This document shows positions 25,648 through 33,807 of a stretch of 64,000 bases of DNA, piece after piece (the stretch's first letter is position 1; each line of letters opens with the position of its first letter). The notes under the pieces were generated by a model. The model saw only the letters and a list, made by a program, of their open reading frames with translations, searched no databases and was not told where the DNA came from. A program made the translations under genes and the position numbers. The stretch is from Planctomycetaceae bacterium (GTDB lineage Bacteria > Planctomycetota > Planctomycetia > Pirellulales > PNKZ01), in NCBI GenBank assembly GCA_016793115.1, contig JAEUIN010000273.1, positions 62,001 to 126,000 of the forward strand, given 5' to 3'.

Positions 25648-26934
25648 ATGCACCTCACCGACTTCATTCTGCTTCTGCTGCAACTCGCCGCGATGCTCGC
25701 TTGCGGGCTCGCCGGCGGGGCGCTCATGCGCAAGCTGCATCAGCCGGCCGTGCTCGGCGAGATGATCGGCGGCATCGTGCTCGGTCCGACCGTCTTCGGG
25801 TTGATCGCACCGGAAGTGCAAGCCGGGTTGTTTCCGGTCGCAGGCTCCGCGGCCGTGCTGCGCAACTCGGCCGTGAAACTCGGCATGCTGTTCTTCATGT
25901 TCGCGATCGGGCTGGAGATCAATCCGCGCGGCGTGCTACATCACGGTCGCAGCGCGCTCTGCATCGGTTTGATCGGCACGCTGGTGCCGCTCGCGGCCGG
26001 CTTCGCGACCGTTTATTTCGCACCTAATCTTTTTCCGATCGCCAACGAGGCCCACCGGTTCCCGCTGGCGCTCTTCGTCGGCGCGGCCTTGGCGAACTCG
26101 GCGAACCCGGTGCTTGCACGGATCTTGCTCGACCTTGGTTTGCTCAAGCAGCGTCTGGGGGCGATCATCATGTCGGCCACCGTGGTCGACGACTTGATGA
26201 GTTGGACATTGCTCTTCGTCGTGTTCGAGCAGATGTCGCTCAATTCGAGCGCATCGGCCGCGGCGGCGGCGGGCACCGTGGAGACGGGCGCGTTGGCGGG
26301 CGAACTGATGGGTATTGCGATCTTCTTCGCCGTTACGCTGGCCGCAGGTTGGATCGTTTCGAAATGGCTCGCCGCCTGGCGTGGGCGACATCCGGAAAAC
26401 GTCAGCGGTCGCATGGGTTTGATCGCCGTCTGCATCTTGTTCTCCGCCGCGGCGGCCGAGTGGCTCGAAATCCATGCCTTTCTCGGGCCCTTTCTCTTCG
26501 GCATTGCGCTGACGCCGACCGAAGAAGACGCCCTCGACGAATCATTCGAATCATTACGCCGCTTTTCGCTCGGCTTTTTCGTGCCGATCTATTTCGTGTC
26601 GCTCGGGCTGACGACCGACTTTGCGGCTAACTTCGTGCCGGCGTTGGTCGTCGTCATTGTCGTGGTCGCGAGCGTCAGTAAGATTCCGGCGGCGTATTTC
26701 GGCGGCCGGTACGGCGGGCTCGATCGCCGCACCGCCTGGGCGGTCGGCTGGGGGATGAACGCGCGCGGCGCGACGGGCATTATTCTAGCGAACCTCGGGT
26801 TGGAGAAAGGGGCCGTCGATCGGCCGCTCTATGTGGCGCTGGTCGTGATGGCGATTCTCACGTCAATCCTCGCCGCGCCGTCGATGAAATGGATTCTCGG
26901 CGATCGGCTGAAAGATGAAACGACGGCGCGGTAG
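25648..26934 (+). CDS. Cation:proton antiporter, CPA2/Kef type
   Basis: A 428-residue membrane protein with about 12 hydrophobic segments, matching the Na+/H+ exchanger domain of the CPA2 family. Conserved pieces include LHQPAVLGEMIGGIVLGPT near residues 30-50, LFFMFAIGLEINPRG near 75-95, ANSANPVLARILLDLGLLKQ near 148-168 and VVDDLMSW near 178-186 with the Asp-Asp pair used for ion transport. There is no C-terminal NAD-binding (TrkA-N) domain, so it is not a full Kef K+ channel. It exchanges Na+ or K+ for protons across the inner membrane. The stop codon TAG is the first part of a dispersed repeat (26931-27016). Confidence 0.9.
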   Translation: MHLTDFILLLLQLAAMLACGLAGGALMRKLHQPAVLGEMIGGIVLGPTVFGLIAPEVQAGLFPVAGSAAVLRNSAVKLGMLFFMFAIGLEINPRGVLHHGRSALCIGLIGTLVPLAAGFATVYFAPNLFPIANEAHRFPLALFVGAALANSANPVLARILLDLGLLKQRLGAIIMSATVVDDLMSWTLLFVVFEQMSLNSSASAAAAAGTVETGALAGELMGIAIFFAVTLAAGWIVSKWLAAWRGRHPENVSGRMGLIAVCILFSAAAAEWLEIHAFLGPFLFGIALTPTEEDALDESFESLRRFSLGFFVPIYFVSLGLTTDFAANFVPALVVVIVVVASVSKIPAAYFGGRYGGLDRRTAWAVGWGMNARGATGIILANLGLEKGAVDRPLYVALVVMAILTSILAAPSMKWILGDRLKDETTAR

Positions 26935-27016
26935 GCGGGTCGAACGCAGCGAGGCCCACGCGGCCGCAAATCGTCGCACATTCGGCGTGGGCCTCGCTGC
27001 GCTCGACCCACCCTAC
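26931..27016. repeat. Dispersed GTAGGGTGGG repeat, copy A (two inverted arms)
   Basis: Arms at 26931-26963 and 26983-27016 are near-perfect inverted copies of a roughly 33-bp unit starting GTAGGGTGGGTCGAGCGCAG and ending near GGCCCACGC. A 19-bp spacer separates them. The left arm starts inside the antiporter gene and supplies its TAG stop. The pair would form a very stable hairpin and may stop transcription. Related units are at 27623 and 28291. Confidence 0.8.
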
Positions 27017-27104
27017 TTCAAACCACCCCTACTTTGAAAAGTTGCGGCGTCTGTTACAGTGCGGCCGTTGATCCGTTTACTTCTTCCGCCGCCGGACTCG
27101 CCCT

Positions 27105-27626
27105 ATGGCCGACGCTTGGGAACTCCTTACCGATCGCTTGCGCTTGCGCCCTTATCGTCTGGACGACGTCGAGAAGATGTTCGGCGTGTTCGGCCACCCG
27201 GAAGTGATGCGGTACAGCATGAGCGGACCCGACAAGACGGTGGACGCGACGCGCACGCGGGTGCAGAAGCTGATGGATCACCAAGCGAAGTTCGGCTTCA
27301 GCTTGTGGGTCGTCGAAGATCGAGCGACGGGCGAGTTGCTCGGCGACTGCGGACTCAAGCAGTTGGAGGAAGGCCCGCAGATCGAGGTGGGATATCGGTT
27401 CGGGCGGCCGCATTGGGGAAAGGGTTACGCGACGGAAGGAGCCGCGGCGAGCGTGCGGTACGGTTTCGACACGTTAAAGCTCGAGCGGATCGTAGCCGTG
27501 GTGGAACCGGCGAATGTCGCCTCCTGCGGCGTGCTCGAAAAGGTCGGCCTCAAGCTCCAAGGACAGGAGCACTACTACGGCCGGATGATGAACTTCTTCG
27601 TCGCGGAACGCACGACATTCGCGTAG
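27105..27626 (+). CDS. GNAT-family N-acetyltransferase, RimJ/RimL-like
   Basis: A 173-residue acetyl-CoA-dependent acetyltransferase. The start LLTDRLRLRPYRLDDVE is typical of the RimJ/RimL-like Acetyltransf_3 group. The IEVGYRFGRPHWGKGYATEG segment near residues 88-107 holds the acetyl-CoA pyrophosphate-binding loop (a variant of Q/RxxGxG/A). ANVASCGVLEKVGL near 134-147 is the conserved C-terminal helix. Members acetylate N-termini of ribosomal proteins, antibiotics or small amines; the target here is unknown. The gene stands alone in a small accessory patch, and its TAG stop is provided by copy B of the dispersed repeat. Confidence 0.88.
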   Translation: MADAWELLTDRLRLRPYRLDDVEKMFGVFGHPEVMRYSMSGPDKTVDATRTRVQKLMDHQAKFGFSLWVVEDRATGELLGDCGLKQLEEGPQIEVGYRFGRPHWGKGYATEGAAASVRYGFDTLKLERIVAVVEPANVASCGVLEKVGLKLQGQEHYYGRMMNFFVAERTTFA

Positions 27627-27674
27627 GGTGGGTCGAGCCTGCGGCGAGGCCCACGCAACTTCAAATTACCCTAC
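27623..27674. repeat. Dispersed GTAGGGTGGG repeat, copy B
   Basis: GTAGGGTGGGTCGAGCCTGC begins at 27623 and the unit runs to CCCACGC at 27656. An inverted terminus ACCCTAC follows at 27668-27674, so the element is bounded by GTAGGGT and ACCCTAC. The TAG at 27624-27626 is the stop codon of the GNAT gene. Confidence 0.75.
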
Positions 27675-27687
27675 GAACGTCGCCACA

Positions 27688-28143
27688 CTACGTTTCGCGA
27701 ACGAACATGATGAAGTCCGTGTTAAGTGCGGTGCCGCCGGCGCGGGCGATGATCTTGGCGATCTGCCCGCGATGGTAGGGGCCGTGCGTGACGACTTGCG
27801 TGAGGATTTCGAGCGGCGTGTTTTCGAACTCTTGGCCTTGACTATTGCGATAGCGGACCGGCGCGGCCGAACCGGCGTCGTCGAGCGTGACGACATATCG
27901 GCCGTAACCTGCCGCGTTTTCCGCGGCTAATGCCGCGCAATGCTCAAAGTTGAGCTTCGGCCAAACGGCATGCCGCGGCTCGCGCCCTTCGAGCCGCGCG
28001 AGCCAGACATGCTCGGCGGCGAGCAGATGCGCCAGGAGCGGAAGCGCTTCGGCCTCGGCCGCGGGGGTGGCCTCCAAGGCGGCGAGCGTTCGTCGATCGG
28101 CCCAAGCCGTGAATTGGAACAGACGCTCAAAGTAGAACTTCAC
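27688..28143 (-). CDS. DinB-family protein
   Basis: A 151-residue four-helix-bundle protein of the DinB/YfiT superfamily, with a GTG start at 28143 chosen so that it begins at the first conserved helix (KFYFERLFQFTAWADRRTL); an in-frame ATG at 28248 would add 35 Arg-rich residues. The metal triad is visible: His in LAAEHVWLARLEG near residue 46 and HxxxH in THGPYHRGQI near 127-131. Some members are thiol-dependent S-transferases using bacillithiol or mycothiol; many have no known reaction. It lies convergent to the GNAT gene and next to copies B and C of the dispersed repeat. Confidence 0.85.
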   Translation of the reverse strand: MKFYFERLFQFTAWADRRTLAALEATPAAEAEALPLLAHLLAAEHVWLARLEGREPRHAVWPKLNFEHCAALAAENAAGYGRYVVTLDDAGSAAPVRYRNSQGQEFENTPLEILTQVVTHGPYHRGQIAKIIARAGGTALNTDFIMFVRET

Positions 28144-28290
28144 GGAACTGGTCCTTGTCGACGGGACACAAATTCTCCCAGAGACAAGTTCGCCGCGCGA
28201 TCGAAGCGGTCGCCGGCGTGCCTGCTCTGAAGTGTGTACCACAAGCATAACCGATTCCGGCTAAGGCCCGTTCGGCGTTATGGGCCACAT

Positions 28291-28324
28291 CCGCGTGGGA
28301 CTCGCTGCGCTCGACCCGCCCTAC
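28291..28324 (-). repeat. Dispersed GTAGGGTGGG repeat, copy C
   Basis: On the minus strand the unit reads GTAGGGCGGGTCGAGCGCAG and ends near GTCCCACGCGG. Its TAG (28321-28323) is the stop codon of the SDR gene on that strand. No inverted terminus is visible on the other side. Confidence 0.75.
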
Positions 28325-29361
28325 TTGTTGCGGAAGCCGCCGTTAAGTTCGTTGTTGCGGGCCGCGGCTTGGTCGCCTAGGACCGTCAGCGCCGAAGGTG
28401 ACCAACGGGAACGGCTTTCGTAGCCGCGGGCCGCGAGGCGGCCGATGCCGCCCATCGACGGCAGCAGCTTATTCATGAGCGTGGTAATCTCGGCCACGAA
28501 ATTCGGGGCGATCCCTTGGATCATGGCCGCCGGCGAGCCGCTTCCGATAAGCACTTCGGCGTCCCCCTGACGGCAGCCTTGAACGATCTTCTTTGCCGCG
28601 GCATCGGCGTTCATCGAGATCAGCGGCAACGAGTCGCCGATACTGAACCACGCGTACTCCGCGCGATGCTTGCTTTTGAAGGTCGCATTCCGCGGACTAC
28701 CGGTGCGCATCAGGCCGGGGCAAACCGTGGTGACGAGGATGCCGTCTGGGGCGAGCTCGGCGCGCAAGCCGGTCGAGAGACCGACGAGGGCGAACTTGCT
28801 CGCCGCGTAGGGAAGCATGTGAGGCACCGCCCGCTTGCCGCCGAGCGAAGCAATGTTGACGATGCGTCCCCAATTCTGCCGGCGCATGGCGGGGAGCACC
28901 GCTTCGACGGTGTGAAGCACGCCCCAGCAATGCGTGTCCATCGAACGATGAAAGTCCTCGTGAGTCATCGAGTCGAACGGTCCGACTTCAATGACGCCCG
29001 CCACGTTGAAGAGTACGTCGATCGTTCCCCAGGCGTATTCGATCTCGTCGACCATTCGCGCGACGGCGGCCGCGTCGCGGACGTCGCAGGCGAAGGCCAT
29101 GCAGCGCCCGCCGCGGCGAGAGAGATCGCGCGCGGCTTCGATGAGTTCCGGGCCGGTGCGAGCACAGATTGCCACACGAGCCCCTTCCTCCACGAGGCGG
29201 CGGGCGATTACTAAACCAAGCCCGCGGGAGCCGCCCGTCACAAGCACCGTCTTACCTGCGAACGAAAACGAGCGTCTGCGGCGGAGGAGGGCACGCGTGC
29301 CCAGCCAAGCGGCGACGCTTCCGCCGGCGACGCCGGCTGCCAAGCGAAATGCACGATGCAT
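28321..29361 (-). CDS. SDR-family oxidoreductase with N-terminal membrane anchor
   Basis: A 346-residue SDR. The N-terminus (LAAGVAGGSVAAWLGTRALL) is a hydrophobic anchor or signal-like segment, followed by the cofactor motif VTGGSRGLGLVIA near residues 42-54, NVAG near 118, the catalytic Ser in NIASLGG near 170 and YAASKFALVGL near 184-194. After the core, about 80 extra residues include GSGSPAAMIQGIAPNF. The ATG at 29361 has AAGGAG 9 bp upstream and is preferred over an in-frame start at 29454. It would reduce or oxidise a membrane-associated alcohol or ketone; substrate unknown. The stop codon lies in dispersed repeat copy C. Confidence 0.88.
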   Translation of the reverse strand: MHRAFRLAAGVAGGSVAAWLGTRALLRRRRSFSFAGKTVLVTGGSRGLGLVIARRLVEEGARVAICARTGPELIEAARDLSRRGGRCMAFACDVRDAAAVARMVDEIEYAWGTIDVLFNVAGVIEVGPFDSMTHEDFHRSMDTHCWGVLHTVEAVLPAMRRQNWGRIVNIASLGGKRAVPHMLPYAASKFALVGLSTGLRAELAPDGILVTTVCPGLMRTGSPRNATFKSKHRAEYAWFSIGDSLPLISMNADAAAKKIVQGCRQGDAEVLIGSGSPAAMIQGIAPNFVAEITTLMNKLLPSMGGIGRLAARGYESRSRWSPSALTVLGDQAAARNNELNGGFRNK

Positions 29362-29789
29362 CGAAATGTCTCCTTCCGAACAAACGACGGTGCGAGGCAG
29401 AAGTCGCGGACAAGCGAGCAAACGGGGTTCCAATACGACAAGACATGTTGCCATGAGGCGAAATCACAGCCGACGCGCGGCCGGGGAGCGATTTGAGAGT
29501 GCGATCTAACTCAAGCCCTGGGTAGCGGTTCGGGCGAGTTTGACAGGGACGCAATGCAGTGGCTCGAGGTTACCAAGATAAAGTCAGGTCGAGGATTACC
29601 GACTAAAGAAAGTGGGCAGACCAGGCAAACATTGCTCGACGTTCACAAAACTCTGCGATGTGCGGTGGTAGCAGGTCGATCACGTGTATTGGATATGCCG
29701 CGCGTCCGCGTTGTAGCGGATCGGCGGCGAAAAGCGGCCAGGGCGAACCGAGTGGTGCGCCGTCGCGATCGGGGTAAGGAGAGTTTGCG
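29362..29789. other. Divergent intergenic region, SDR and MORN-protein genes
   Basis: About 430 bp with no convincing gene. It must carry the promoters of both diverging genes. A TTGACA at 29538-29543 has no -10 box at the right distance. A good ribosome-binding site (AAGGAG) precedes the ATG at 29790. Confidence 0.55.
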
Positions 29790-31316
29790 ATGTTGAAGCG
29801 TGATTTCCGTCGCCGCAGCGGTTTGGCCTTGGGTGTGCTCCTCTCATGGCAGGGGATCGAAGCCCGCGGTGAGGACCTACCCGTTTTGGCCGACGGGTCG
29901 GACGCGAAGCTCGTCGAACTCGACTCCGGCAACGTCGAGTCGAAGCTGATCGAAGCCGTCGGGGCTTCAGAGCGGGTGCTCGAACGCTATCCGAACCGGT
30001 TGATCAAAATCGAACGGTATGTCACGCAGGACGCGGCGGGCAACTACTTCAACCACGGGCCGTGGGCCAAGTGGTCGGAAGACGGCCGGTTGATGGGCAA
30101 AGGCGAGTTCCGCAACGGCGCCCAGCACGGCAAGTGGGTGCGACTCTACAACACCGAGGAAACGCAAACTGCATTTGCGAGCGCTCTGCAGCTTGGATTC
30201 GAAGCCCCGTTTAGTTCGATGGCGGAGTTCTCTGACGGTCGCTTGCACGGCACCTGGGTGGTACTCGATGCGAAGAAGCGCCAAGTGAGCGCCGCCGAAT
30301 TTCAAGACGGCGAACGTCACGGCAAGTCGCTCGCTTGGCATCCGAGCGGGAAGAAGTTTCGCGAAGTGGAATATCGCGCCGGCGAACTCGACGGTCTGGC
30401 CGCCGAATTCGACGCCGACGAACGCTTGGTGAAGCAAGAGAAATTCGTCAACGGCTATCGTCACGGCATCAAGGTCGAACATTATGCGACCGGCGAAGTG
30501 AAGTCGGAGTGCGAAACGCTGTTCGCCAAGGAAGTGGTGGAAGCGACCGAAAACTGGTGGGACGGCACGTCGGAAGTGGAAGTGGTCGGCACGCTCGGTC
30601 GGGATCAGCGACACGGTAAATTCGTGGCCTATAGCCTCGAAGGCATCCGCGTGCTCGAAGGCAACTACGTCGACGATCGGCCGGAAGGCCGCTTCACCTG
30701 GTGGCACGACAACGGCAATAAGGCCATCGAAGGCTGCTATGTGGAAGGCAAGCAAGACGGCGTCTGGACGTGGTGGTATTCCAACGGTCTGAAAGAATTG
30801 ACCGGCGAGTATGCCATGGGCCAAGAAGCCGGCAACTGGCGCGAATGGCAAGACAACGGTCTGGTCGCGACGAGCATGAGCGTGTTCGAAACGCCGCTCT
30901 ACGAGGCGACGGAAGCGGTCGACTTGCAACCGGTCGACGCGGAAGAACTACCGAGCGCCGAAGCCGCGACCGGAGCCGTTTCCGTGGACGGCGCTCCGAC
31001 TGAAACCGCTTCGACGGAGGCCTCCCTAGTCGAAGTGCAACCGCAGGCGACTCCGCAAACGGCGACCGCGGAAGTCGCGACGCCGAATGTGCAGCAGGCA
31101 GTGGTCGCGGAGACGCCCGCCGTCGCCGGCAACGTGGCCGCAGGCGAGAGCTCCGCGGTGCAGGCCTTGTTTCCGACGCCGGCTGCGGAGACGCAAATCG
31201 AAGCGGGCGGCGGAATCGAGTTGCAATCGTTGGAGGTTCAGCAATCGAGCGACGACTTGCCCCGTCCGGCGATGCCTTCGATTCGTCCCGCTTCGTTCCG
31301 CAAGATTCAGCACTAA
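29790..31316 (+). CDS. Secreted MORN-repeat (YwqK-like) protein
   Basis: A 508-residue protein with an N-terminal export signal (residues about 10-27). Residues about 70-370 contain at least seven MORN_2-type repeats, each with a Gly-containing turn and aromatic residues, for example FRNGAQHGKWVRLYN, FSDGRLHGTWVVLD, FQDGERHGKSLAWH, FVNGYRHGIKVEHY and YVDDRPEGRFTWWHDNG. From about residue 385 the protein is Ala/Glu/Thr/Val-rich and probably disordered. MORN repeats bind proteins or lipids; YwqK-like members occur as antitoxins, but no toxin gene is adjacent and the signal peptide argues for an envelope role. A Ser/Thr kinase gene follows. Confidence 0.8.
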   Translation: MLKRDFRRRSGLALGVLLSWQGIEARGEDLPVLADGSDAKLVELDSGNVESKLIEAVGASERVLERYPNRLIKIERYVTQDAAGNYFNHGPWAKWSEDGRLMGKGEFRNGAQHGKWVRLYNTEETQTAFASALQLGFEAPFSSMAEFSDGRLHGTWVVLDAKKRQVSAAEFQDGERHGKSLAWHPSGKKFREVEYRAGELDGLAAEFDADERLVKQEKFVNGYRHGIKVEHYATGEVKSECETLFAKEVVEATENWWDGTSEVEVVGTLGRDQRHGKFVAYSLEGIRVLEGNYVDDRPEGRFTWWHDNGNKAIEGCYVEGKQDGVWTWWYSNGLKELTGEYAMGQEAGNWREWQDNGLVATSMSVFETPLYEATEAVDLQPVDAEELPSAEAATGAVSVDGAPTETASTEASLVEVQPQATPQTATAEVATPNVQQAVVAETPAVAGNVAAGESSAVQALFPTPAAETQIEAGGGIELQSLEVQQSSDDLPRPAMPSIRPASFRKIQH

Positions 31317-31353
31317 CCGCGGTCGCGCCCCGCCGGAAAACTCAACGACGCAA

Positions 31354-31382
31354 GAAGGGACATGCCGCAAGCATGTCTCTTC
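31354..31382 (+). terminator. Stable hairpin after MORN-protein gene
   Basis: GAAGGGACATGC (31354-31365) pairs with GCATGTCTCTTC (31371-31382) over 12 positions with one G-U pair and a 5-nt loop. It lies 37 bp after the stop. The following bases are not a clear T-run, so termination may be partial. Confidence 0.45.
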
Positions 31383-31505
31383 GGCGTTTGTGTCCCCGTC
31401 CGCTAAAGGGGCGAATTTACCGGCGGCCGGTGGTCTCGCGCGGCTTACGCTTGATATATTGACGGACGAGGCCTTCGACTTCCTCTTCCGGTCCGGAATC
31501 GCTGC

Positions 31506-33752
31506 GTGTCGCACGAACCTACCATCTCGCAGAATTTCGACGACCGCTTGCGAGCGCAGCAGCGGAGCTCGCAAAAGCTGCGACCGCCGACGGACGTGCC
31601 CGGCTACGAGTTCGAACGCTTCCTCGGCTCCGGAGCCTATGGGGAAGTGTGGGTGGCCGTGGATCGCAACACCGGCCGGCGCACGGCCGTGAAGTTTTAT
31701 GTGCATCGCGGCGGTATCGACTGGTCGCTCTTGTCGCGCGAAGTCGAGAAGCTGGCGTTTCTCTTCGCCGATCGTTACGTCGTGCAGTTGATCGATGTGG
31801 GTTGGGACGCCAATCCGCCGTACTTCACGATGGAGTACCTCGAAAACGGTTCGCTGGCCGACCGGGTGCAGACCGGGCCGATTCCGCCGACGGAAGCCGT
31901 GAGCCTGTTTCGCGACATCACTATCGGGCTCATTCACGCGCACGACAAGGGAGTGCTGCACTGCGACCTGAAGCCGGCCAACGTGCTGCTCGATCAGGAT
32001 CTACGGCCGCGGCTGGCGGACTTCGGGCAGTCGCGGCTTTCGCATGAGCAATCGCCCGCGCTCGGTACGCTGTTTTACATGGCGCCGGAGCAAGCCGATT
32101 TGAAGGCGGTGCCCGACGCGCGCTGGGATGTATACGCTCTCGGGGCCTTGCTTTACTGCATGCTGACGGGCGAGCCGCCGCATCGCTCGCCGGAAACGCT
32201 CACGCTGTTCGACCGGGCGCACGACCTGGGAGACAAGCTCGCGGCGTATCGTCGGCATTTGGAGTCGGTCGCGGTGCCGACCAAGCATCGCGACGTGCCG
32301 GGAGTCGATCGCGACTTGGCGGACATCGTCACCAAATGCCTACAGCCGAACCCGACGCGCCGGTTTCCGAACCCGCAAGCGGTGCTCGATGCGCTCGACA
32401 TGCGGACTTTGCGCCAGCGGCGGCGTCCGTTGCTGGTTCTCGGGGCGATCGGCCCGGCGGTGCTCTTGGCGGTGCTGAGTTGGTTTGCGTGGAGCGTCTA
32501 TCGCACGTCGGTCCGTGAATCCGACGAAGCGCTCGCGACCAAGACGCTGCGCACGAACGATTACGCGGCGCAGTTCGTCGCCGGGGCCGTGGCCGGCCAA
32601 ATCAATCGGCGCTGGATCTCGCTCGAGCAGCAGGCCGACGACCCGGACATTCGGGCGCGGTTGGCCCGCGTCACCGCAAGCGGTTCGATGCCGAGCGATG
32701 AAGAGCAGCAGTTTCTCCAATCGTGGCTCGCCAAAGCCGGACAACGGCACTCCGACTTGGAAGCGGCGAGTTGGACGATGATGGACGGTCGCGGAACGCA
32801 GATCGCCCGCGTGCCCGCCGAGAAAAAGACGCTCGGCCGCAATTATTCGTTCCGCGATTACTTCAACGGCCGGGGCGAGTTGCCGGAGGGAACGAAAGAC
32901 GTCGAGCCGATCCGCGCGGCGCACCTCTCCAGCGTGTTCGTCAGCGATTCGACCGGCGATCGGAAAGTCGCGTTCTCGGTGCCGGTCTGGGAGAACGGCG
33001 ACGCCGGCTCGTCCGCGCGCAAGGTCGTGGGAGTGCTGTCGATCACCGTAGCGCTCGGTCAGTTTGCCGAACTCCACGCCGACGACGAAAACGGCTCCAG
33101 TCTCATCGCGGCCCTCGCCGATACCAAGCCCGACGAAGATCGCCGGCCGGGCGTGATGCTCGAGCATCCGTATTTGGCCGAATTGGAACGCACGCGCAAG
33201 GATGCGACGCCGCTGAAGGCGTATTACTTCGAGGGACAAGCACTCGAGCGCATGCAAACGCTCGCTAAGTCGCCGGAGAAGAAGCAGCTCAAGGCGTCGA
33301 CCGACGACGACTATCATGATCCGATCGGCGGCGACTTCTCAGGGCGCTGGCTCGCGGCAATGGAACCGGTCGTCGTCGCCGGGCGCTCGTCCGAATCGGC
33401 GAACACCGGCTGGATCGTCGTCGTGCAAGAGCGCTACGAAGCTGCCTTGCGCCCCGCGCAACAACTCGGCGAGAAGCTCTTACGATACGGCCTCACGGCG
33501 CTCGGGATCGTGCTCGCGGTCGTCACGGCGCTGTGGGGATTCGTCGTCATCGTGCTCAATGAGTCGCCGCGTTGGAAGTTCGTCGCCACGTTGCGGCAAA
33601 CCGTCGGCCTCGGTTCAGGAAGCATCGGCGGCCAGACCGGGGTCGGGTCAAATCGTTCCGAGCGCGACGACGCCACACCGCGCGGCCCGAGCGCGCAAAC
33701 TAGTTCCACGCAGCCGACGCTGACGTTCGCCCGCCCGAAACACGACGACTAA
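31506..33752 (+). CDS. Transmembrane Ser/Thr protein kinase with extracytoplasmic Cache-like sensor
   Basis: A 748-residue protein starting at GTG. The cytoplasmic kinase domain (about 27-290) has the Gly loop LGSGAYGEVWVAVD, Lys63 (AVKFY), catalytic Asp154 in HCDLKPAN, Asp172 of DFG, and GTLFYMAPEQ. The HRD Arg is Cys153 here, so activation-loop control may differ. A membrane helix at about 308-333 leads to an extracytoplasmic domain (about 335-655) with FRDYFNGRGELP and a VVGVLSITVALGQF segment resembling dCache sensor domains. A second helix at about 657-684 returns to the cytoplasm, ending in a Ser/Thr-rich tail. It lies 55 bp upstream of an FHA-cyclase gene that may be its phospho-dependent partner. 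Confidence 0.9.
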   Translation: MSHEPTISQNFDDRLRAQQRSSQKLRPPTDVPGYEFERFLGSGAYGEVWVAVDRNTGRRTAVKFYVHRGGIDWSLLSREVEKLAFLFADRYVVQLIDVGWDANPPYFTMEYLENGSLADRVQTGPIPPTEAVSLFRDITIGLIHAHDKGVLHCDLKPANVLLDQDLRPRLADFGQSRLSHEQSPALGTLFYMAPEQADLKAVPDARWDVYALGALLYCMLTGEPPHRSPETLTLFDRAHDLGDKLAAYRRHLESVAVPTKHRDVPGVDRDLADIVTKCLQPNPTRRFPNPQAVLDALDMRTLRQRRRPLLVLGAIGPAVLLAVLSWFAWSVYRTSVRESDEALATKTLRTNDYAAQFVAGAVAGQINRRWISLEQQADDPDIRARLARVTASGSMPSDEEQQFLQSWLAKAGQRHSDLEAASWTMMDGRGTQIARVPAEKKTLGRNYSFRDYFNGRGELPEGTKDVEPIRAAHLSSVFVSDSTGDRKVAFSVPVWENGDAGSSARKVVGVLSITVALGQFAELHADDENGSSLIAALADTKPDEDRRPGVMLEHPYLAELERTRKDATPLKAYYFEGQALERMQTLAKSPEKKQLKASTDDDYHDPIGGDFSGRWLAAMEPVVVAGRSSESANTGWIVVVQERYEAALRPAQQLGEKLLRYGLTALGIVLAVVTALWGFVVIVLNESPRWKFVATLRQTVGLGSGSIGGQTGVGSNRSERDDATPRGPSAQTSSTQPTLTFARPKHDD

Positions 33753-33807
33753 TTTTCGCGCTGCGCCTACCGTCGGTCACCCGTCTCCTCCACACTCCGT
33801 TCTCCCC

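Noticed and set aside
29790..31316. MORN protein as an antitoxin of a toxin-antitoxin pair
   Set aside because: It has an export signal, is long, and no small toxin-like gene is adjacent.
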